Positions 35,746-45,357 of a stretch of 64,000 nucleotides of DNA are shown here, in pieces. The DNA comes from Paraliobacillus sp044383835 (lineage in GTDB: Bacteria; Bacillota; Bacilli; Bacillales; Amphibacillaceae). Made by a program: the position numbers and the translations under genes. Within the stretch, counting starts at the first letter, position 1. Each line of letters starts with the position of its first letter. The stretch is taken from NCBI RefSeq assembly GCF_044383835.1, contig NZ_JBISEP010000001.1, positions 1 to 64,000 on the forward strand, written 5' to 3'. Under the pieces are notes generated by a model that was given only the letters and a program-made list of their open reading frames with translations, was not told the DNA's origin and ran no database searches.

Positions 35746-36702
35746 ATGTATGGTGAAAAAGGGTATTTACAATTATGTGAACATATTTTAACAAATGGAA
35801 CTATAAAATCAGATCGAACAAATACTGGTACCTATTCGATATTTGGACAACAAATGCGTTTTTCATTACAAGAAGGTTTTCCTTTGTTAACGACAAAACG
35901 TGTTCCGTTTCGTCTAATCGCAAGTGAGTTAATTTGGTTCATTAAAGGAGATACAAATATTCGTTACTTACTACAGAATAACAATAATATTTGGAACGAA
36001 TGGGCTTTTAAAAAATGGGTGGATAGTGATGAATATCAAGGGATAGACATGACTGATTTTGGTAACCGATCCCAAACAGATCAAGCATTTAATGAACAAT
36101 ATCAACAAGAAATGGACAACTTTAAGCAACGAATAATAGAAGATGATGCATTTGCTGAGAAGTATGGTGATCTAGGTTCTGTATATGGAAAGCAGTGGCG
36201 CAATTGGAAAACGTCTCGCGGGGATACAATTGATCAATTGAAGCAAGTAATTGAAGCGATAAAAACAAATCCGGATTCTAGAAGGCATATTGTTACAGCA
36301 TGGAATCCTGAAGATGTTCCGAGTAACATGGCTTTACCACCTTGTCACACGATGTTTCAATTTTATGTAGCAGATGGAAAACTGTCTTGCCAATTATACC
36401 AACGTAGTGGTGATGTTTTTCTTGGTGTACCTTTTAATATCGCTAGCTATGCACTACTAACACATTTAATTGCTCATGAATGCAACTTGGAGGTAGGGGA
36501 TTTTGTTCACACATTGGGTGATGCACATATCTATTCGAATCATATAACACAAGTGAAAACACAATTAGAGCGTCATATCTATGAACTGCCTACATTAAAT
36601 ATTAGTGACTCACTTACTTCCATTTTTGATATTGAAATGGACGATATAGCGATTGATAACTATAAGTCTCATCCTGCAATCAAAGCACCAGTAGCTGTTT
36701 AA
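35746..36702 (+). CDS. thyA: Thymidylate synthase (ThyA)
   Basis: A 318-residue ThyA that methylates dUMP with 5,10-methylene-THF. The catalytic Cys is in ‘LPPCHTMFQFYV’ (about 199), and ‘RRHIVTAWNPEDV’ binds phosphate. It has the roughly 50-residue insertion around ‘DMTDFGNRSQTD’ typical of the long lactobacillus/staphylococcus type. dfrA, which regenerates THF, follows 18 bp later. Confidence 0.96.
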   Translation: MYGEKGYLQLCEHILTNGTIKSDRTNTGTYSIFGQQMRFSLQEGFPLLTTKRVPFRLIASELIWFIKGDTNIRYLLQNNNNIWNEWAFKKWVDSDEYQGIDMTDFGNRSQTDQAFNEQYQQEMDNFKQRIIEDDAFAEKYGDLGSVYGKQWRNWKTSRGDTIDQLKQVIEAIKTNPDSRRHIVTAWNPEDVPSNMALPPCHTMFQFYVADGKLSCQLYQRSGDVFLGVPFNIASYALLTHLIAHECNLEVGDFVHTLGDAHIYSNHITQVKTQLERHIYELPTLNISDSLTSIFDIEMDDIAIDNYKSHPAIKAPVAV

Positions 36703-36720
36703 TACAAGGAGGAAGTAAAA

Positions 36721-37215
36721 GTGATATCATTTATGTTTGCAATGGATAAAAACCAAGTGATTGGTCATAAACAATGGATGCCTTGGCATTTACCACACGA
36801 TTTGCAATTTTTTAAAAAGACAACATTGGATCATACCATTGTTATGGGAAGAAAAACATTTGAATCATTTAATAAACCTTTACCCAAAAGGGAAAATGTG
36901 ATTATCACACGTGACGAATCATATGAACGTGAAGGCTGTACAGTTATCCATTCCATTGACACTTTATTAGAGTGGAATAAAAAGCACCCCGATAAAGAGT
37001 ATTTTGTTATTGGTGGCGGAGAAATTTTCAAACAATTATTACCGTATGCAGATCGAATGTACATGACATATATTAATGAAACGTTTACAGGGGATACTTA
37101 TTTTCCAAGCTTTGATGATAGAGATTGGAAAATAGTAAACAAGGAGCAAGGAATGCAAGATGAGAATAATCCTCATGAATATTATTTTCTTCAATATGAG
37201 CGTGTAAATCAATAG
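36721..37215 (+). CDS. dfrA: Dihydrofolate reductase
   Basis: A 164-residue NADPH-dependent enzyme with GTG start after GGAGG. ‘MPWHLPHDLQFFKKTT’ carries the catalytic Asp, ‘VMGRKTFESF’ the NADPH loop and ‘VIGGGEIFKQLLPYADRMYMT’ the second cofactor motif. In one operon with thyA, as is common in Firmicutes. Confidence 0.96.
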   Translation: MISFMFAMDKNQVIGHKQWMPWHLPHDLQFFKKTTLDHTIVMGRKTFESFNKPLPKRENVIITRDESYEREGCTVIHSIDTLLEWNKKHPDKEYFVIGGGEIFKQLLPYADRMYMTYINETFTGDTYFPSFDDRDWKIVNKEQGMQDENNPHEYYFLQYERVNQ

Positions 37216-37233
37216 ATAGCAGGGAGCGAGTAA

Positions 37234-37452
37234 ATGCATTCTTTTTATCAATACATGATGCGTCACCGTGGTGTGAAGCATGTAACGAATGACAGTAAGT
37301 TAGCAGAATGGATGTTTCGTGATCACAATTTTCCTAAGCATAGTACATCATATGATGAGATTAGTAGTTACCTAGAATGGAATATTCCATTTACTGAAGC
37401 ATTACAAGTTTTTGATCAATTATGGGAGCAATACCGGAACGACACAACTTAG
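37234..37452 (+). CDS. yozE: YozE family protein (UPF0346)
   Basis: A 72-residue SAM-like helical protein: ‘SFYQYMMRHRG’ start, ‘LAEWMFRDHNFPKHSTSYDEISSYLE’ core. Matches YozE in length and motifs. Possibly DNA-binding; function unknown. It is the last gene of the thyA-dfrA group. Confidence 0.88.
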   Translation: MHSFYQYMMRHRGVKHVTNDSKLAEWMFRDHNFPKHSTSYDEISSYLEWNIPFTEALQVFDQLWEQYRNDTT

Positions 37453-37480
37453 ACTCTAGTACTAGCTGGAGTCTTTTTTT
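37451..37480 (+). terminator. Terminator after yozE
   Basis: AGACTC (37451-37456) and GAGTCT (37469-37474) with inner AG/CT pairing, then seven Ts; it overlaps the yozE stop. Confidence 0.8.
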
Positions 37481-37550
37481 CGCAATAATAAGCTTGGCTG
37501 ATATTTATTATGATTTCATTTCATAAATTTTAAAATAAGGAAGGATAAAC

Positions 37551-38702
37551 ATGCGCATACTTCACACAGCTGATTGGCATTTAGGAAAGATCGTACATGG
37601 CGTTCATATGACGAATGATCAAGCCTATGTAATAGAGCAACTGCTAATCCTTTTAAAGGAAGAAAAGCCAGATTGCCTCATAATAGCAGGAGACATTTAT
37701 GATCGTTCCATCCCACCAAAAGAAGCAGTACAATTACTCGATCAAGTCTTAACAGAAATTATCGTCGATTTGCAAATCCCAATTCTTATTATTTCAGGTA
37801 ATCATGATAGCCCAGATCGTTTACAGTTTGGCAATCGTTTATTTAGAGAAAATCAGCTCGTTATTCAGACGAATATAAGTCAATGTGCTGAACCAATTAC
37901 TTTGCATGATGAAGATGGACCTGTTCATTTTCATCTTATTCCTTATATTGAGCCAGCTGATGCACGTGCATATTTTGAAAATGAAGCAATTAACTCTCAT
38001 GAGCAAGCAATGGCTAAAATTGTTGAAGAAATAAAACAACATACCGACATGAAAGCTCGTAATGTTATCGTAGGACATGCCTTTTTAGCAGGTGGCATGG
38101 AATCTGAATCAGAAGAACGATTGTCTATGATTGGTGGTAGTCCATATATAGATGGTCAGCTCTTCAAGGATTTTTCTTATGTAGCACTAGGGCATCTTCA
38201 TCAACGACAAAAAGTTAATTTTGATCATATTCAATACAGTGGTTCGATTTTAAAATACTCTTTTTCCGAAGAGAAGCATATTAAGTCGGTTCAACTGGTT
38301 GAGTTAACAAAAGATGATCTACAAATAAAGCGAATTCCACTAAAACCGAAATATGATATGCGTGTGATAGAAGGTTACTTTCAAGAATTATTAAATTCAG
38401 ATACGTACGCAGCATCAGATGATTACTTACATATTCGTTTATTAGATGATGGACAATTAATTGATCCTATTGGCAAATTGAGAAAAAAATTTCCTAACAC
38501 GATGCGATTAGAACGAGCTGTTTTACAAGGGGCAAAAAAGTTAGATGATGTACAACGGATGAAGGAAAGACAGCAAATGAATCACGAGCAATTATTTGCA
38601 TCTTTTTATGAAGAACTTAAGGGAGAAGCGTTACCACCAAACCGATCCACCTATATTAATCAAATCATTCATCAACTTACTAGTAAAGAAAGAGGGAAAT
38701 AA
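37551..38702 (+). CDS. sbcD: Exonuclease SbcCD subunit D (Mre11-like nuclease)
   Basis: A 383-residue calcineurin-like phosphoesterase with ‘HTADWHLGK’, ‘AGDIYDR’, ‘SGNHDSPDR’, ‘VGHAF’ and ‘LGHLHQ’ metal motifs in order. With SbcC it opens hairpins and protein-blocked DNA ends. The sbcC start lies 2 bp after its stop. Confidence 0.95.
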   Translation: MRILHTADWHLGKIVHGVHMTNDQAYVIEQLLILLKEEKPDCLIIAGDIYDRSIPPKEAVQLLDQVLTEIIVDLQIPILIISGNHDSPDRLQFGNRLFRENQLVIQTNISQCAEPITLHDEDGPVHFHLIPYIEPADARAYFENEAINSHEQAMAKIVEEIKQHTDMKARNVIVGHAFLAGGMESESEERLSMIGGSPYIDGQLFKDFSYVALGHLHQRQKVNFDHIQYSGSILKYSFSEEKHIKSVQLVELTKDDLQIKRIPLKPKYDMRVIEGYFQELLNSDTYAASDDYLHIRLLDDGQLIDPIGKLRKKFPNTMRLERAVLQGAKKLDDVQRMKERQQMNHEQLFASFYEELKGEALPPNRSTYINQIIHQLTSKERGK

Positions 38703-38704
38703 CG

Positions 38705-41700
38705 ATGCGAGCAATGACACTAGAATTAGCTGCATTTGGCCCATATAAAGACAAGCAGATAATTGATTTTCGCTCATTAGGAAATGAAACAATATTTTTA
38801 GTTACTGGACCAACAGGGGCTGGTAAGACATCTATATTTGATGCCATTTGCTTTTCATTATATGGAAAAGCTAGTGGAAGTGATCGTGATCAAGATGGTT
38901 TTCGAAGTCAATTTGCTGCATCAGACGAAATTACTTATGTATCATTCACTTTTGAGTTAAGAGGAAAACAATATCTCGTTCACCGAAAGCCAAAGCAACC
39001 TCGTAAAAAAGAACGAGGAGAAGGGTTTCGTGAAGATCCTACACAAGCAGAACTGTATAAAGTGATAAACGGTAAAAAAGAACTCATGTATTCTAAAGTG
39101 AAAGATGTCAATGAGACAATTGAATCTCTACTTGGGCTGGATTATGATCAGTTTAGAAAGATGATTATGATTCCACAAGGAGAATTTCGTAAGCTTATTG
39201 CAGAAAATAGTAAGGCTCGTGAAGAAATTTTACAAAAAATCTTTCATACTTATTTTTATCAAGAGATAACGGAAGAATTAAAAAAACAAACGAAGGAAAA
39301 AGAGAAAATTCTAGAGCAACTCGAGTGGAAAATGGAACAAGAATTACAAACGATCGATTGGCTTGACTTTCAAGACAAAGTGAATATAAAACAAATCATT
39401 GATACGCTCGATAATCAACTGACATTAAACAAGGAAAAAGAGCAGGAATTAACGAAACAACAAAAAGATGCAGAGGCTACACTACAAGCCAAACAACAGG
39501 AATATTGGCAAGGTGTAGAATTAGCAAATAAATTCAAACAACAACAAGAGCTCATGCAGGAACAATATAATTTAGAACAGCAAAAAGATACTATTATACA
39601 AAAGCAGGGTCATTTAAAATGGGCAGAGAAAGCGAAACAGATTGAATTAGCAGAGAATCAATACAATGAACGAGCAGAAGAAGCTGTTGATCAAAAAGAG
39701 AAAGTTAACAATCAGAAGAATAGCATGTTGAATGAACAACAGCAGTTGGAAAATATAGCTAAAAAAGAAAAGCTATATTGTGAAAATCTAGAACAAAAAG
39801 AGAAAGAATTACAACTGGTTACTGAACAAAAACAAAAGTTAACTAAATTAAAAAGCTATCAAGCAATTAAACAAGAATTAACTGCAGTTAACAAAGAACT
39901 TACACAATTGAATCAATCATTGCTAATCAAGAAACAATCAAAAGCAGATAAACAACAACGTTTAGATGAAGTTGACCAAACGTCTAATGAAGAAAGCTAT
40001 TGGACGAAACAATATTACGAAGAACAACAAATAAATGAAAATGCAAGAAACATGTACCAGAAATCACTTGAGTTTTCGCGTGAATTTGAAGCATTAAAGA
40101 AATTACGCCAGCATTTTTTAAAAATTAACGAACAATACAATCAATACGCCAGCCAGGTAAATGAATTGCGTTCTAGTTTAAAAGAAATAGAGGAAAACCA
40201 GAAACAAGCACATGCAGTGGCGCTTGCTGAGCAATTAAAGAATGGTGATCCTTGTCCAGTATGTGGTTCACAACATCATCCTAATGTAGCAACGCATGAT
40301 AAACCGACGTATTCTTCAAAAGCTTATGAACAACAAAAGCAAGCACTCATACAAGTTGAAGAGCAACAAATGAGCTTTAATAACAAATATGTTCAAGCAA
40401 AGGCTGATGGAGAGGCAAAACGTCAGGTTGTTGATAACCTTGCTAAAGAACTTACAATCTCAGTAAATGATGTAGAAGAAAGAATGATTCAAGATGTAAT
40501 TACGCATTGGAAAAATAAAGTAGAGGCATCAAATCAGGAATTACAACAAATAAGCAAACAACTGAACAAGATTTCCACTTTGAAAAGTGAGCGAAAACAA
40601 CTCCAAGAAAACATCAGCGTATTAGATCAAGCAATCGAAAAAATAGAACAGCAAGTGCAGGATCAATATAAAACAATATGGACGTATGAATCCCAGCTTC
40701 AACAATTAAAAGAAGAGATGCCAGAAGAAGCATTCACAGTAAACAATTGGGAGGAAAATTTATTAAGACAAGAACAAACGTTAATTCAATGGTTTGATGA
40801 ATGGGAAAAGATTGAAAAAAAGAAGAGCGAACAAAAAACAAAAGTAGATCAAGCTAAAACAACTTTAACTTCCCATGAATCATTTTACACCGAACTAAAA
40901 CATAAAAAAGAAAAAGCGTTAAAGACATTTCAAGACCATTTGATAGCCAATGGATTTACGGATGAATCGGAATATCGGAAAGCAAAATTAACAGAGCATC
41001 AAATGGAAGTATTATCTAATGAAATTGACCTATTTAATCAATACGAAATAAAAGTAAAAGAACAGCTTGCTTTTTTATCGAATCAATTACATGATAAACA
41101 TACTCCAAATATAGAAGCACTAAAAGAAAGTGTAAAAGAAGAAGAGGAGCAATTAGAGAAGCATCGAGTGGAATTGCAGCAATTAAAATCAAAAATGTCT
41201 AGATTAGCGGAAGTGACAACTTCTATTAATCATTTGCAACACCAAAAAGAAGAAGAAGAAACAGCATTTGCAGATGTTTCTGCGCTAGCAAGTCTTGCCC
41301 AAGGTCAAAATCATTTGCGCCTATCATTTGAGCGATATGTGTTAGCTTCGTTTTTAGACGAAATTTTATTACAAGCAAATATTCGATTAGATCAACTAAC
41401 AGAACATCGCTACCAATTGCTAAGAAGTAATCAAGTCGCCAAAAAAGGTGCGCAAAGTGGTCTTGATTTAGAAGTGTTAGATCAATACACAGGACAACAA
41501 CGTTCGGTTAAAACGTTATCTGGTGGAGAAGGATTTAAAACATCACTCAGTTTAGCATTAGGAATGGCAGATGTTGTTCAAGCACATGCTGGAGGCGTAC
41601 AATTAGAAACATTGTTCATTGATGAAGGATTTGGAACATTAGATGATCTTTCTTTAGCACAAGCTATTGAATGCTTGAAAGGATTACAACAATCGAATCG

Positions 41701-41812
41701 AATGTTAGGTATTATTTCACACGTACCGCAATTAAAAGAGGAAATCTATGCCCAACTGCAGATAATACCTTCATCAAACGGTTCACATGCTAGCTTTACA
41801 TTTAAAAAATGA
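38705..41812 (+). CDS. sbcC: Exonuclease SbcCD subunit C (Rad50-like ATPase)
   Basis: A 1035-residue SMC-type ATPase. N-terminal Walker A ‘GPTGAGKTS’ (about 35-43), two long Gln/Glu/Lys-rich coiled coils, the central zinc hook ‘DPCPVCGSQHHP’ (about 515-526), and C-terminal signature ‘TLSGGEGFKTSLSLALG’ and Walker B ‘TLFIDEGFGTLD’. All parts are intact. Confidence 0.96.
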   Translation: MRAMTLELAAFGPYKDKQIIDFRSLGNETIFLVTGPTGAGKTSIFDAICFSLYGKASGSDRDQDGFRSQFAASDEITYVSFTFELRGKQYLVHRKPKQPRKKERGEGFREDPTQAELYKVINGKKELMYSKVKDVNETIESLLGLDYDQFRKMIMIPQGEFRKLIAENSKAREEILQKIFHTYFYQEITEELKKQTKEKEKILEQLEWKMEQELQTIDWLDFQDKVNIKQIIDTLDNQLTLNKEKEQELTKQQKDAEATLQAKQQEYWQGVELANKFKQQQELMQEQYNLEQQKDTIIQKQGHLKWAEKAKQIELAENQYNERAEEAVDQKEKVNNQKNSMLNEQQQLENIAKKEKLYCENLEQKEKELQLVTEQKQKLTKLKSYQAIKQELTAVNKELTQLNQSLLIKKQSKADKQQRLDEVDQTSNEESYWTKQYYEEQQINENARNMYQKSLEFSREFEALKKLRQHFLKINEQYNQYASQVNELRSSLKEIEENQKQAHAVALAEQLKNGDPCPVCGSQHHPNVATHDKPTYSSKAYEQQKQALIQVEEQQMSFNNKYVQAKADGEAKRQVVDNLAKELTISVNDVEERMIQDVITHWKNKVEASNQELQQISKQLNKISTLKSERKQLQENISVLDQAIEKIEQQVQDQYKTIWTYESQLQQLKEEMPEEAFTVNNWEENLLRQEQTLIQWFDEWEKIEKKKSEQKTKVDQAKTTLTSHESFYTELKHKKEKALKTFQDHLIANGFTDESEYRKAKLTEHQMEVLSNEIDLFNQYEIKVKEQLAFLSNQLHDKHTPNIEALKESVKEEEEQLEKHRVELQQLKSKMSRLAEVTTSINHLQHQKEEEETAFADVSALASLAQGQNHLRLSFERYVLASFLDEILLQANIRLDQLTEHRYQLLRSNQVAKKGAQSGLDLEVLDQYTGQQRSVKTLSGGEGFKTSLSLALGMADVVQAHAGGVQLETLFIDEGFGTLDDLSLAQAIECLKGLQQSNRMLGIISHVPQLKEEIYAQLQIIPSSNGSHASFTFKK

Positions 41813-41847
41813 TATACTAATACTATATATAAGTTGGAGGGAAAACA

Positions 41848-42096
41848 ATGACCGTACCTTTTTCAATCGAATGGAAGCTTGTAACTGGAGGCAAAGAACA
41901 GCGTGTGCAGGATAAAGAGAATTTTTTCTCGATTGTATTAGACGGCTATCAATTATTTCCTATGGAAGAGCGGATTGAAATTCAAAGAAGTCAGTCCACT
42001 GATCAGATTGGATTTGGAAAAGTTGTCGAATTAACATGGAAAAATAACCAAACGATTTGCACCTACCAACTTCTTTCGTTACATAGTGTCAATTAG
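41848..42096 (+). CDS. DUF2584 family protein
   Basis: An 82-residue beta-rich protein fitting the DUF2584 pattern: ‘FSIEWKLVTGGKEQR’, ‘DGYQLFPMEERIEIQR’ and ‘TICTYQLLSLHSVN’. Strong ribosome site TTGGAGGG. Function unknown. Confidence 0.8.
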   Translation: MTVPFSIEWKLVTGGKEQRVQDKENFFSIVLDGYQLFPMEERIEIQRSQSTDQIGFGKVVELTWKNNQTICTYQLLSLHSVN

Positions 42097-42183
42097 TAAC
42101 AAGTAGAAGTGCGAAGTGTGGCTTTTCCTGCGCTTGCCCGGGAAATAGTTAATTTGTATGAAAAACATATTCCATTAAACATT

Positions 42184-42240
42184 ATCGGAATAACCTCATT
42201 TGATAATTAAGAATTATCTAGAGGTTATTCCGATTTTTTA
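42184..42240 (+). terminator. Strong terminator after the DUF2584 gene
   Basis: The 14-bp perfect arms ATCGGAATAACCTC (42184-42197) and GAGGTTATTCCGAT (42221-42234) enclose a second inner palindrome (GATAATT/AATTATC), then six Ts. Confidence 0.85.
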
Positions 42241-42365
42241 TGGTTGAATTCACGCATAATAAAAGAAATTTGATAGATATTTATTGGATTATCACATAGC
42301 CTACACTTTTTTTTGGGTCTTACGTACACTAACATAGAAGTATTTTTATGAAATGAGGGAGCGAT

Positions 42366-42902
42366 ATGTTTCCACCGTTACAAGGAAGACCACCAATACA
42401 ACCAAATGTACCGCCGATGAACATGCAAGGCTTTCAACAGTGGGGAGCAATGCCCGCAACCTATCAACCTACTACTGTAGCACCAAGAGGTGGATTACAA
42501 GGTATCATTCAAAAATTGTTGCCTTCTCAATTAGGAAGTCAATTACCTGCAGCTACTACTGGTGGTGGAGGAATAACCAACACATTATCAAACATTCAAC
42601 AAATTTTAAAAATGACGCAATCTGTTACACCGATTATTCAGCAATATGGCCCGATAGTGAAGAATCTCCCGACAATGTTATCCCTATTAAAAGCTTTTCA
42701 AGAAGTGGATGGCGAGGAAGAAGCGGAAGAAGATACTGCAAGTGAAACAGACGAAAGTAATGAGCAAATTAATGTAAATACAAACGAAGAAATAGAAAAT
42801 AAATCTCCTGTTAAAACAAATAATGAAAATATCTATTTAATTGAGACAGATAAACCTGGAATGAATCAATCAAACGGATCAAAACCTAAGCTCTTTATTT
42901 GA
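42366..42902 (+). CDS. yqfQ: VrrA/YqfQ family protein
   Basis: A 178-residue low-complexity protein: a Pro/Gln/Met-rich N-terminus (‘MFPPLQGRPPIQPN’), a conserved helical core (‘TLSNIQQILKMTQSVTPIIQQYGPIVKNLP’-type, about 75-120), and a Glu/Asn/Thr-rich acidic tail. The core is the YqfQ/VrrA family, found in spores. GGGAG precedes the ATG. Confidence 0.75.
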   Translation: MFPPLQGRPPIQPNVPPMNMQGFQQWGAMPATYQPTTVAPRGGLQGIIQKLLPSQLGSQLPAATTGGGGITNTLSNIQQILKMTQSVTPIIQQYGPIVKNLPTMLSLLKAFQEVDGEEEAEEDTASETDESNEQINVNTNEEIENKSPVKTNNENIYLIETDKPGMNQSNGSKPKLFI

Positions 42903-42971
42903 TATTGCAATTTAATCTAACTACAATAGACGTAATAGTTATAGACTATAATTTGTTAGGAGGAATCTATT

Positions 42972-43931
42972 TTGGATCAAGAATTTGCTTTAGCTACATT
43001 CGCCGGGGGATGTTTTTGGTGTATGGTTGAACCATTTGATGAGCAGCCTGGAATTGAAAAAGTTGTATCCGGATATACTGGTGGACATACTGAAAAGCCA
43101 ACCTATGAAGAAGTATGCTCAAATACAACTGGACATGTCGAGGCTGTTCAAATTACTTACCAACCCGATATTTTTCCATATGAAAAGTTACTAGAACTTT
43201 TTTGGCAACAAATTGATCCAACTGATTCAGGTGGACAATTTAATGATCGTGGTGAATCTTATCAAACTGCGATTTTTTATCATGATGATACACAAAAACA
43301 GTTAGCTATGGCGTCTAAGGAATCACTAGCTCAATCTGCTAAATTCAATAAACCAATTGCTACAAAAATTTTACCAGCCAAAACTTTTTATCCCGCTGAA
43401 GAAAAGCATCAGGATTACTACAAGAAAAATGCGTTTCATTATCAATTATATAAAAAGGGATCGGGAAGAGAAGATTTTATTCAACGGCATTGGAAACAGA
43501 AGCATACAAAAGCAGAGCTGAAACAGATGCTTACTCCAATTCAATATCACGTTACCCAAGAAAATGGAACAGAACGCCCTTTTCAAAACGAGTATTATAA
43601 TTTAAATGAAGATGGTATTTACGTTGACGTTGTTAGCGGTGAACCTTTATTTTCATCAAAAGAGAAATATGATGCGGGTTGTGGTTGGCCAAGCTTTACT
43701 AAACCACTCAATCGCATGCAATTAAAAGAGAATTTAGATACATCTCATGGTATGAGAAGAATTGAGATTCGAAGTAAAGATGCTGATTCTCATCTTGGCC
43801 ATGTATTTGATGATGGCCCAATTGATCAAGGAGGCATGCGATATTGCATGAATTCAGCAGCAATGCGCTTTATTCCAAAAGATAAGCTTGAAGAAAAAGG
43901 ATATGGACAATATCTATCACTATTTGATTAA
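42972..43931 (+). CDS. msrAB: MsrA-MsrB fusion methionine sulfoxide reductase
   Basis: 319 residues. MsrA domain (1-165) with catalytic Cys14 in ‘GGCFWCMVEPF’; MsrB domain (about 178-319) with ‘YDAGCGWPSF’ and catalytic Cys in ‘RYCMNSAAMRF’ (about 296). The MsrB half lacks the two CxxC zinc motifs. It repairs both Met-S-O and Met-R-O. TTG start after TAGGAGGA; B. subtilis encodes the two as separate genes. Confidence 0.93.
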   Translation: MDQEFALATFAGGCFWCMVEPFDEQPGIEKVVSGYTGGHTEKPTYEEVCSNTTGHVEAVQITYQPDIFPYEKLLELFWQQIDPTDSGGQFNDRGESYQTAIFYHDDTQKQLAMASKESLAQSAKFNKPIATKILPAKTFYPAEEKHQDYYKKNAFHYQLYKKGSGREDFIQRHWKQKHTKAELKQMLTPIQYHVTQENGTERPFQNEYYNLNEDGIYVDVVSGEPLFSSKEKYDAGCGWPSFTKPLNRMQLKENLDTSHGMRRIEIRSKDADSHLGHVFDDGPIDQGGMRYCMNSAAMRFIPKDKLEEKGYGQYLSLFD

Positions 43932-43937
43932 TACAAG

Positions 43938-43963
43938 AAGAGCTACCTGATAGGTGGCTTTTT
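43938..43963 (+). terminator. Terminator after msrAB
   Basis: AGCTACC/GGTGGCT stem with a 5-nt loop and TTTTT. Confidence 0.65.
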
Positions 43964-44120
43964 GGATTAACTATAACCCAAAGCAACTAACCTAGTTTTT
44001 TAGCAAAAATATTAAATGAGGGTAAAAATTAGACGAATAATTAGAGTTTGACTTATTTTTTTATGTTTTTCGTGCTAAAATAGAAATGTACTAGTATGAG
44101 AGAGAGAAAGAGGGTGCATA

Positions 44121-44327
44121 ATGGTGATACACCAAACTTGGGACAAGTCTAAAACAATTAAAAAAGTAACGTGTGTTCATGCGGATGCGAAAAAGTTTGT
44201 CGTTCATCATGTACTGACACCAGGAAAAGTATATGATGTAAAAAATGAAACAGACGAATTCTATTTTATTATAGATAATACGAATCGTATTGGCGGATTT
44301 AAAAAAGAATATTTTGTAGAACAATAG
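44121..44327 (+). CDS. DUF6501-like small protein
   Basis: A 68-residue beta-rich protein: ‘TWDKSKTIKKVTCVHADAKKFVV’, ‘LTPGKVYDVKNETDEFYFII’ and ‘GGFKKEYF’. The pattern fits DUF6501, an SH3-like family of Bacillaceae. A long antisense frame exists here but has no ribosome site. Function unknown. Confidence 0.75.
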   Translation: MVIHQTWDKSKTIKKVTCVHADAKKFVVHHVLTPGKVYDVKNETDEFYFIIDNTNRIGGFKKEYFVEQ

Positions 44328-44391
44328 ATAATAGAAAACCGATCAGGAACAGGTTAAATAATGATACCCTCTTCACATAGGAGATGATTTA

Positions 44392-44937
44392 GTGAAACAA
44401 CTAATTTTGATTCGACATTGCCAAGCAGAAGGACAACATATGGATTCTCCTTTAACACAGCATGGCGTTAATCAAGCGCATCGTTTAGCATTATTTTTGG
44501 AAAACAATGATTGGAGAATTAATCGAATCATCTCTAGTCCATTTATGCGTGCAATTGAAACGATAAAACCTTATGCTGCAGCACAGCATATTCCTATTGA
44601 GAAAGATGTTCGTTTAGAAGAAAGAGTCTTGAGTAATGAACCAATAGACGATTGGTTAGATGTGTTAGAATTATCATTTCAAGATTTTGATTTTTCCTTA
44701 TCAGGTGGGGAGTCATCCAACGATGCATTGCAAAGAGGGTTAGCAGTAATAGATGAATGCTTACAAGATCAATCAAATGATTGCGTAGCTATTGTTACAC
44801 ATGGAAATCTATTAAGTGTTATATTATCTCATTATTCCGATGATTTTGGTTTTAATGATTGGAAAACATTGATGAATCCAGATGTTTTTTCACTCGAATT
44901 TAAAGATGAGATGTGTCAGGTTCGTCATATTTGGTAA
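44392..44937 (+). CDS. Histidine phosphatase superfamily protein
   Basis: 181 residues: the phosphoglycerate mutase-like ‘LIRHCQAEGQ’ (His10 nucleophile; Cys replaces the usual Gly), ‘SSPFMRAIETIKP’, Glu in ‘LEERVLS’, and the second His in ‘VTHGNLLSVIL’. GTG start after AGGAGATG. Phosphatase; substrate unknown. Confidence 0.85.
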   Translation: MKQLILIRHCQAEGQHMDSPLTQHGVNQAHRLALFLENNDWRINRIISSPFMRAIETIKPYAAAQHIPIEKDVRLEERVLSNEPIDDWLDVLELSFQDFDFSLSGGESSNDALQRGLAVIDECLQDQSNDCVAIVTHGNLLSVILSHYSDDFGFNDWKTLMNPDVFSLEFKDEMCQVRHIW

Positions 44938-45029
44938 TACAGATAATCAAAGTAACCAATTTTTATTTGGGTAGAATTACTTCGTTGTGGTAAGATATAA
45001 ATTAGTTATTTTTGAAGGAGGTATTTTTC

Positions 45030-45269
45030 TTGGCTTTTGTAATTGCATCACCTTGTATTGAAGAAAAAGCAGGCGAATGTGTAGAAGTTTGCCCTGTCGA
45101 TTGTATAGAAGAAGGAGAAGATATGTTTTATATCGATCCTGATATTTGTATTGACTGTGGCGCATGTGAAGCAGTTTGTCCAGTAGAGGCAATCTTTATG
45201 GAAGATGAAGTTCCAGAAGATGAGCATGAATATATTGCACTTAATCGTAAATTCTTTGAAGAAAAATAA
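45030..45269 (+). CDS. 7Fe/8Fe-type ferredoxin
   Basis: A 79-residue acidic ferredoxin. First motif C-x7-C-x3-C-P (‘SPCIEEKAGECVEVCPVDC’) suits a 3Fe or 4Fe cluster; second motif C-x2-C-x2-C-x3-C-P (‘CIDCGACEAVCPV’) binds 4Fe-4S. TTG 45030, 9 nt after AAGGAGG, gives the standard ‘MAFVIASPC’ start. It is unlike the single-cluster Fer of B. subtilis. Confidence 0.9.
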   Translation: MAFVIASPCIEEKAGECVEVCPVDCIEEGEDMFYIDPDICIDCGACEAVCPVEAIFMEDEVPEDEHEYIALNRKFFEEK

Positions 45270-45281
45270 ACTGATCTATCA

Positions 45282-45316
45282 AAAAGTCGCGTATGTATTA
45301 ACGCGACTTTTTTTCA
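45282..45316 (+). terminator. Terminator after the ferredoxin gene
   Basis: AAAAAGTCGCGT (45282-45293) and ACGCGACTTTTT (45302-45313), 8-nt loop, T-run. Confidence 0.85.
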
Positions 45317-45357
45317 AATAGAAAAGTTATTATAATTCATTTAAATGGAGGGTACTA

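Noticed and set aside
42353..42745. 130-codon frame overlapping yqfQ
   Set aside because: The yqfQ frame shows the family core and a spaced ribosome site; this one is low-complexity noise in the next frame.
44091..44324. Minus-strand frame over the DUF6501-like gene
   Set aside because: No ribosome site, and the plus-strand protein is a recognisable conserved family.
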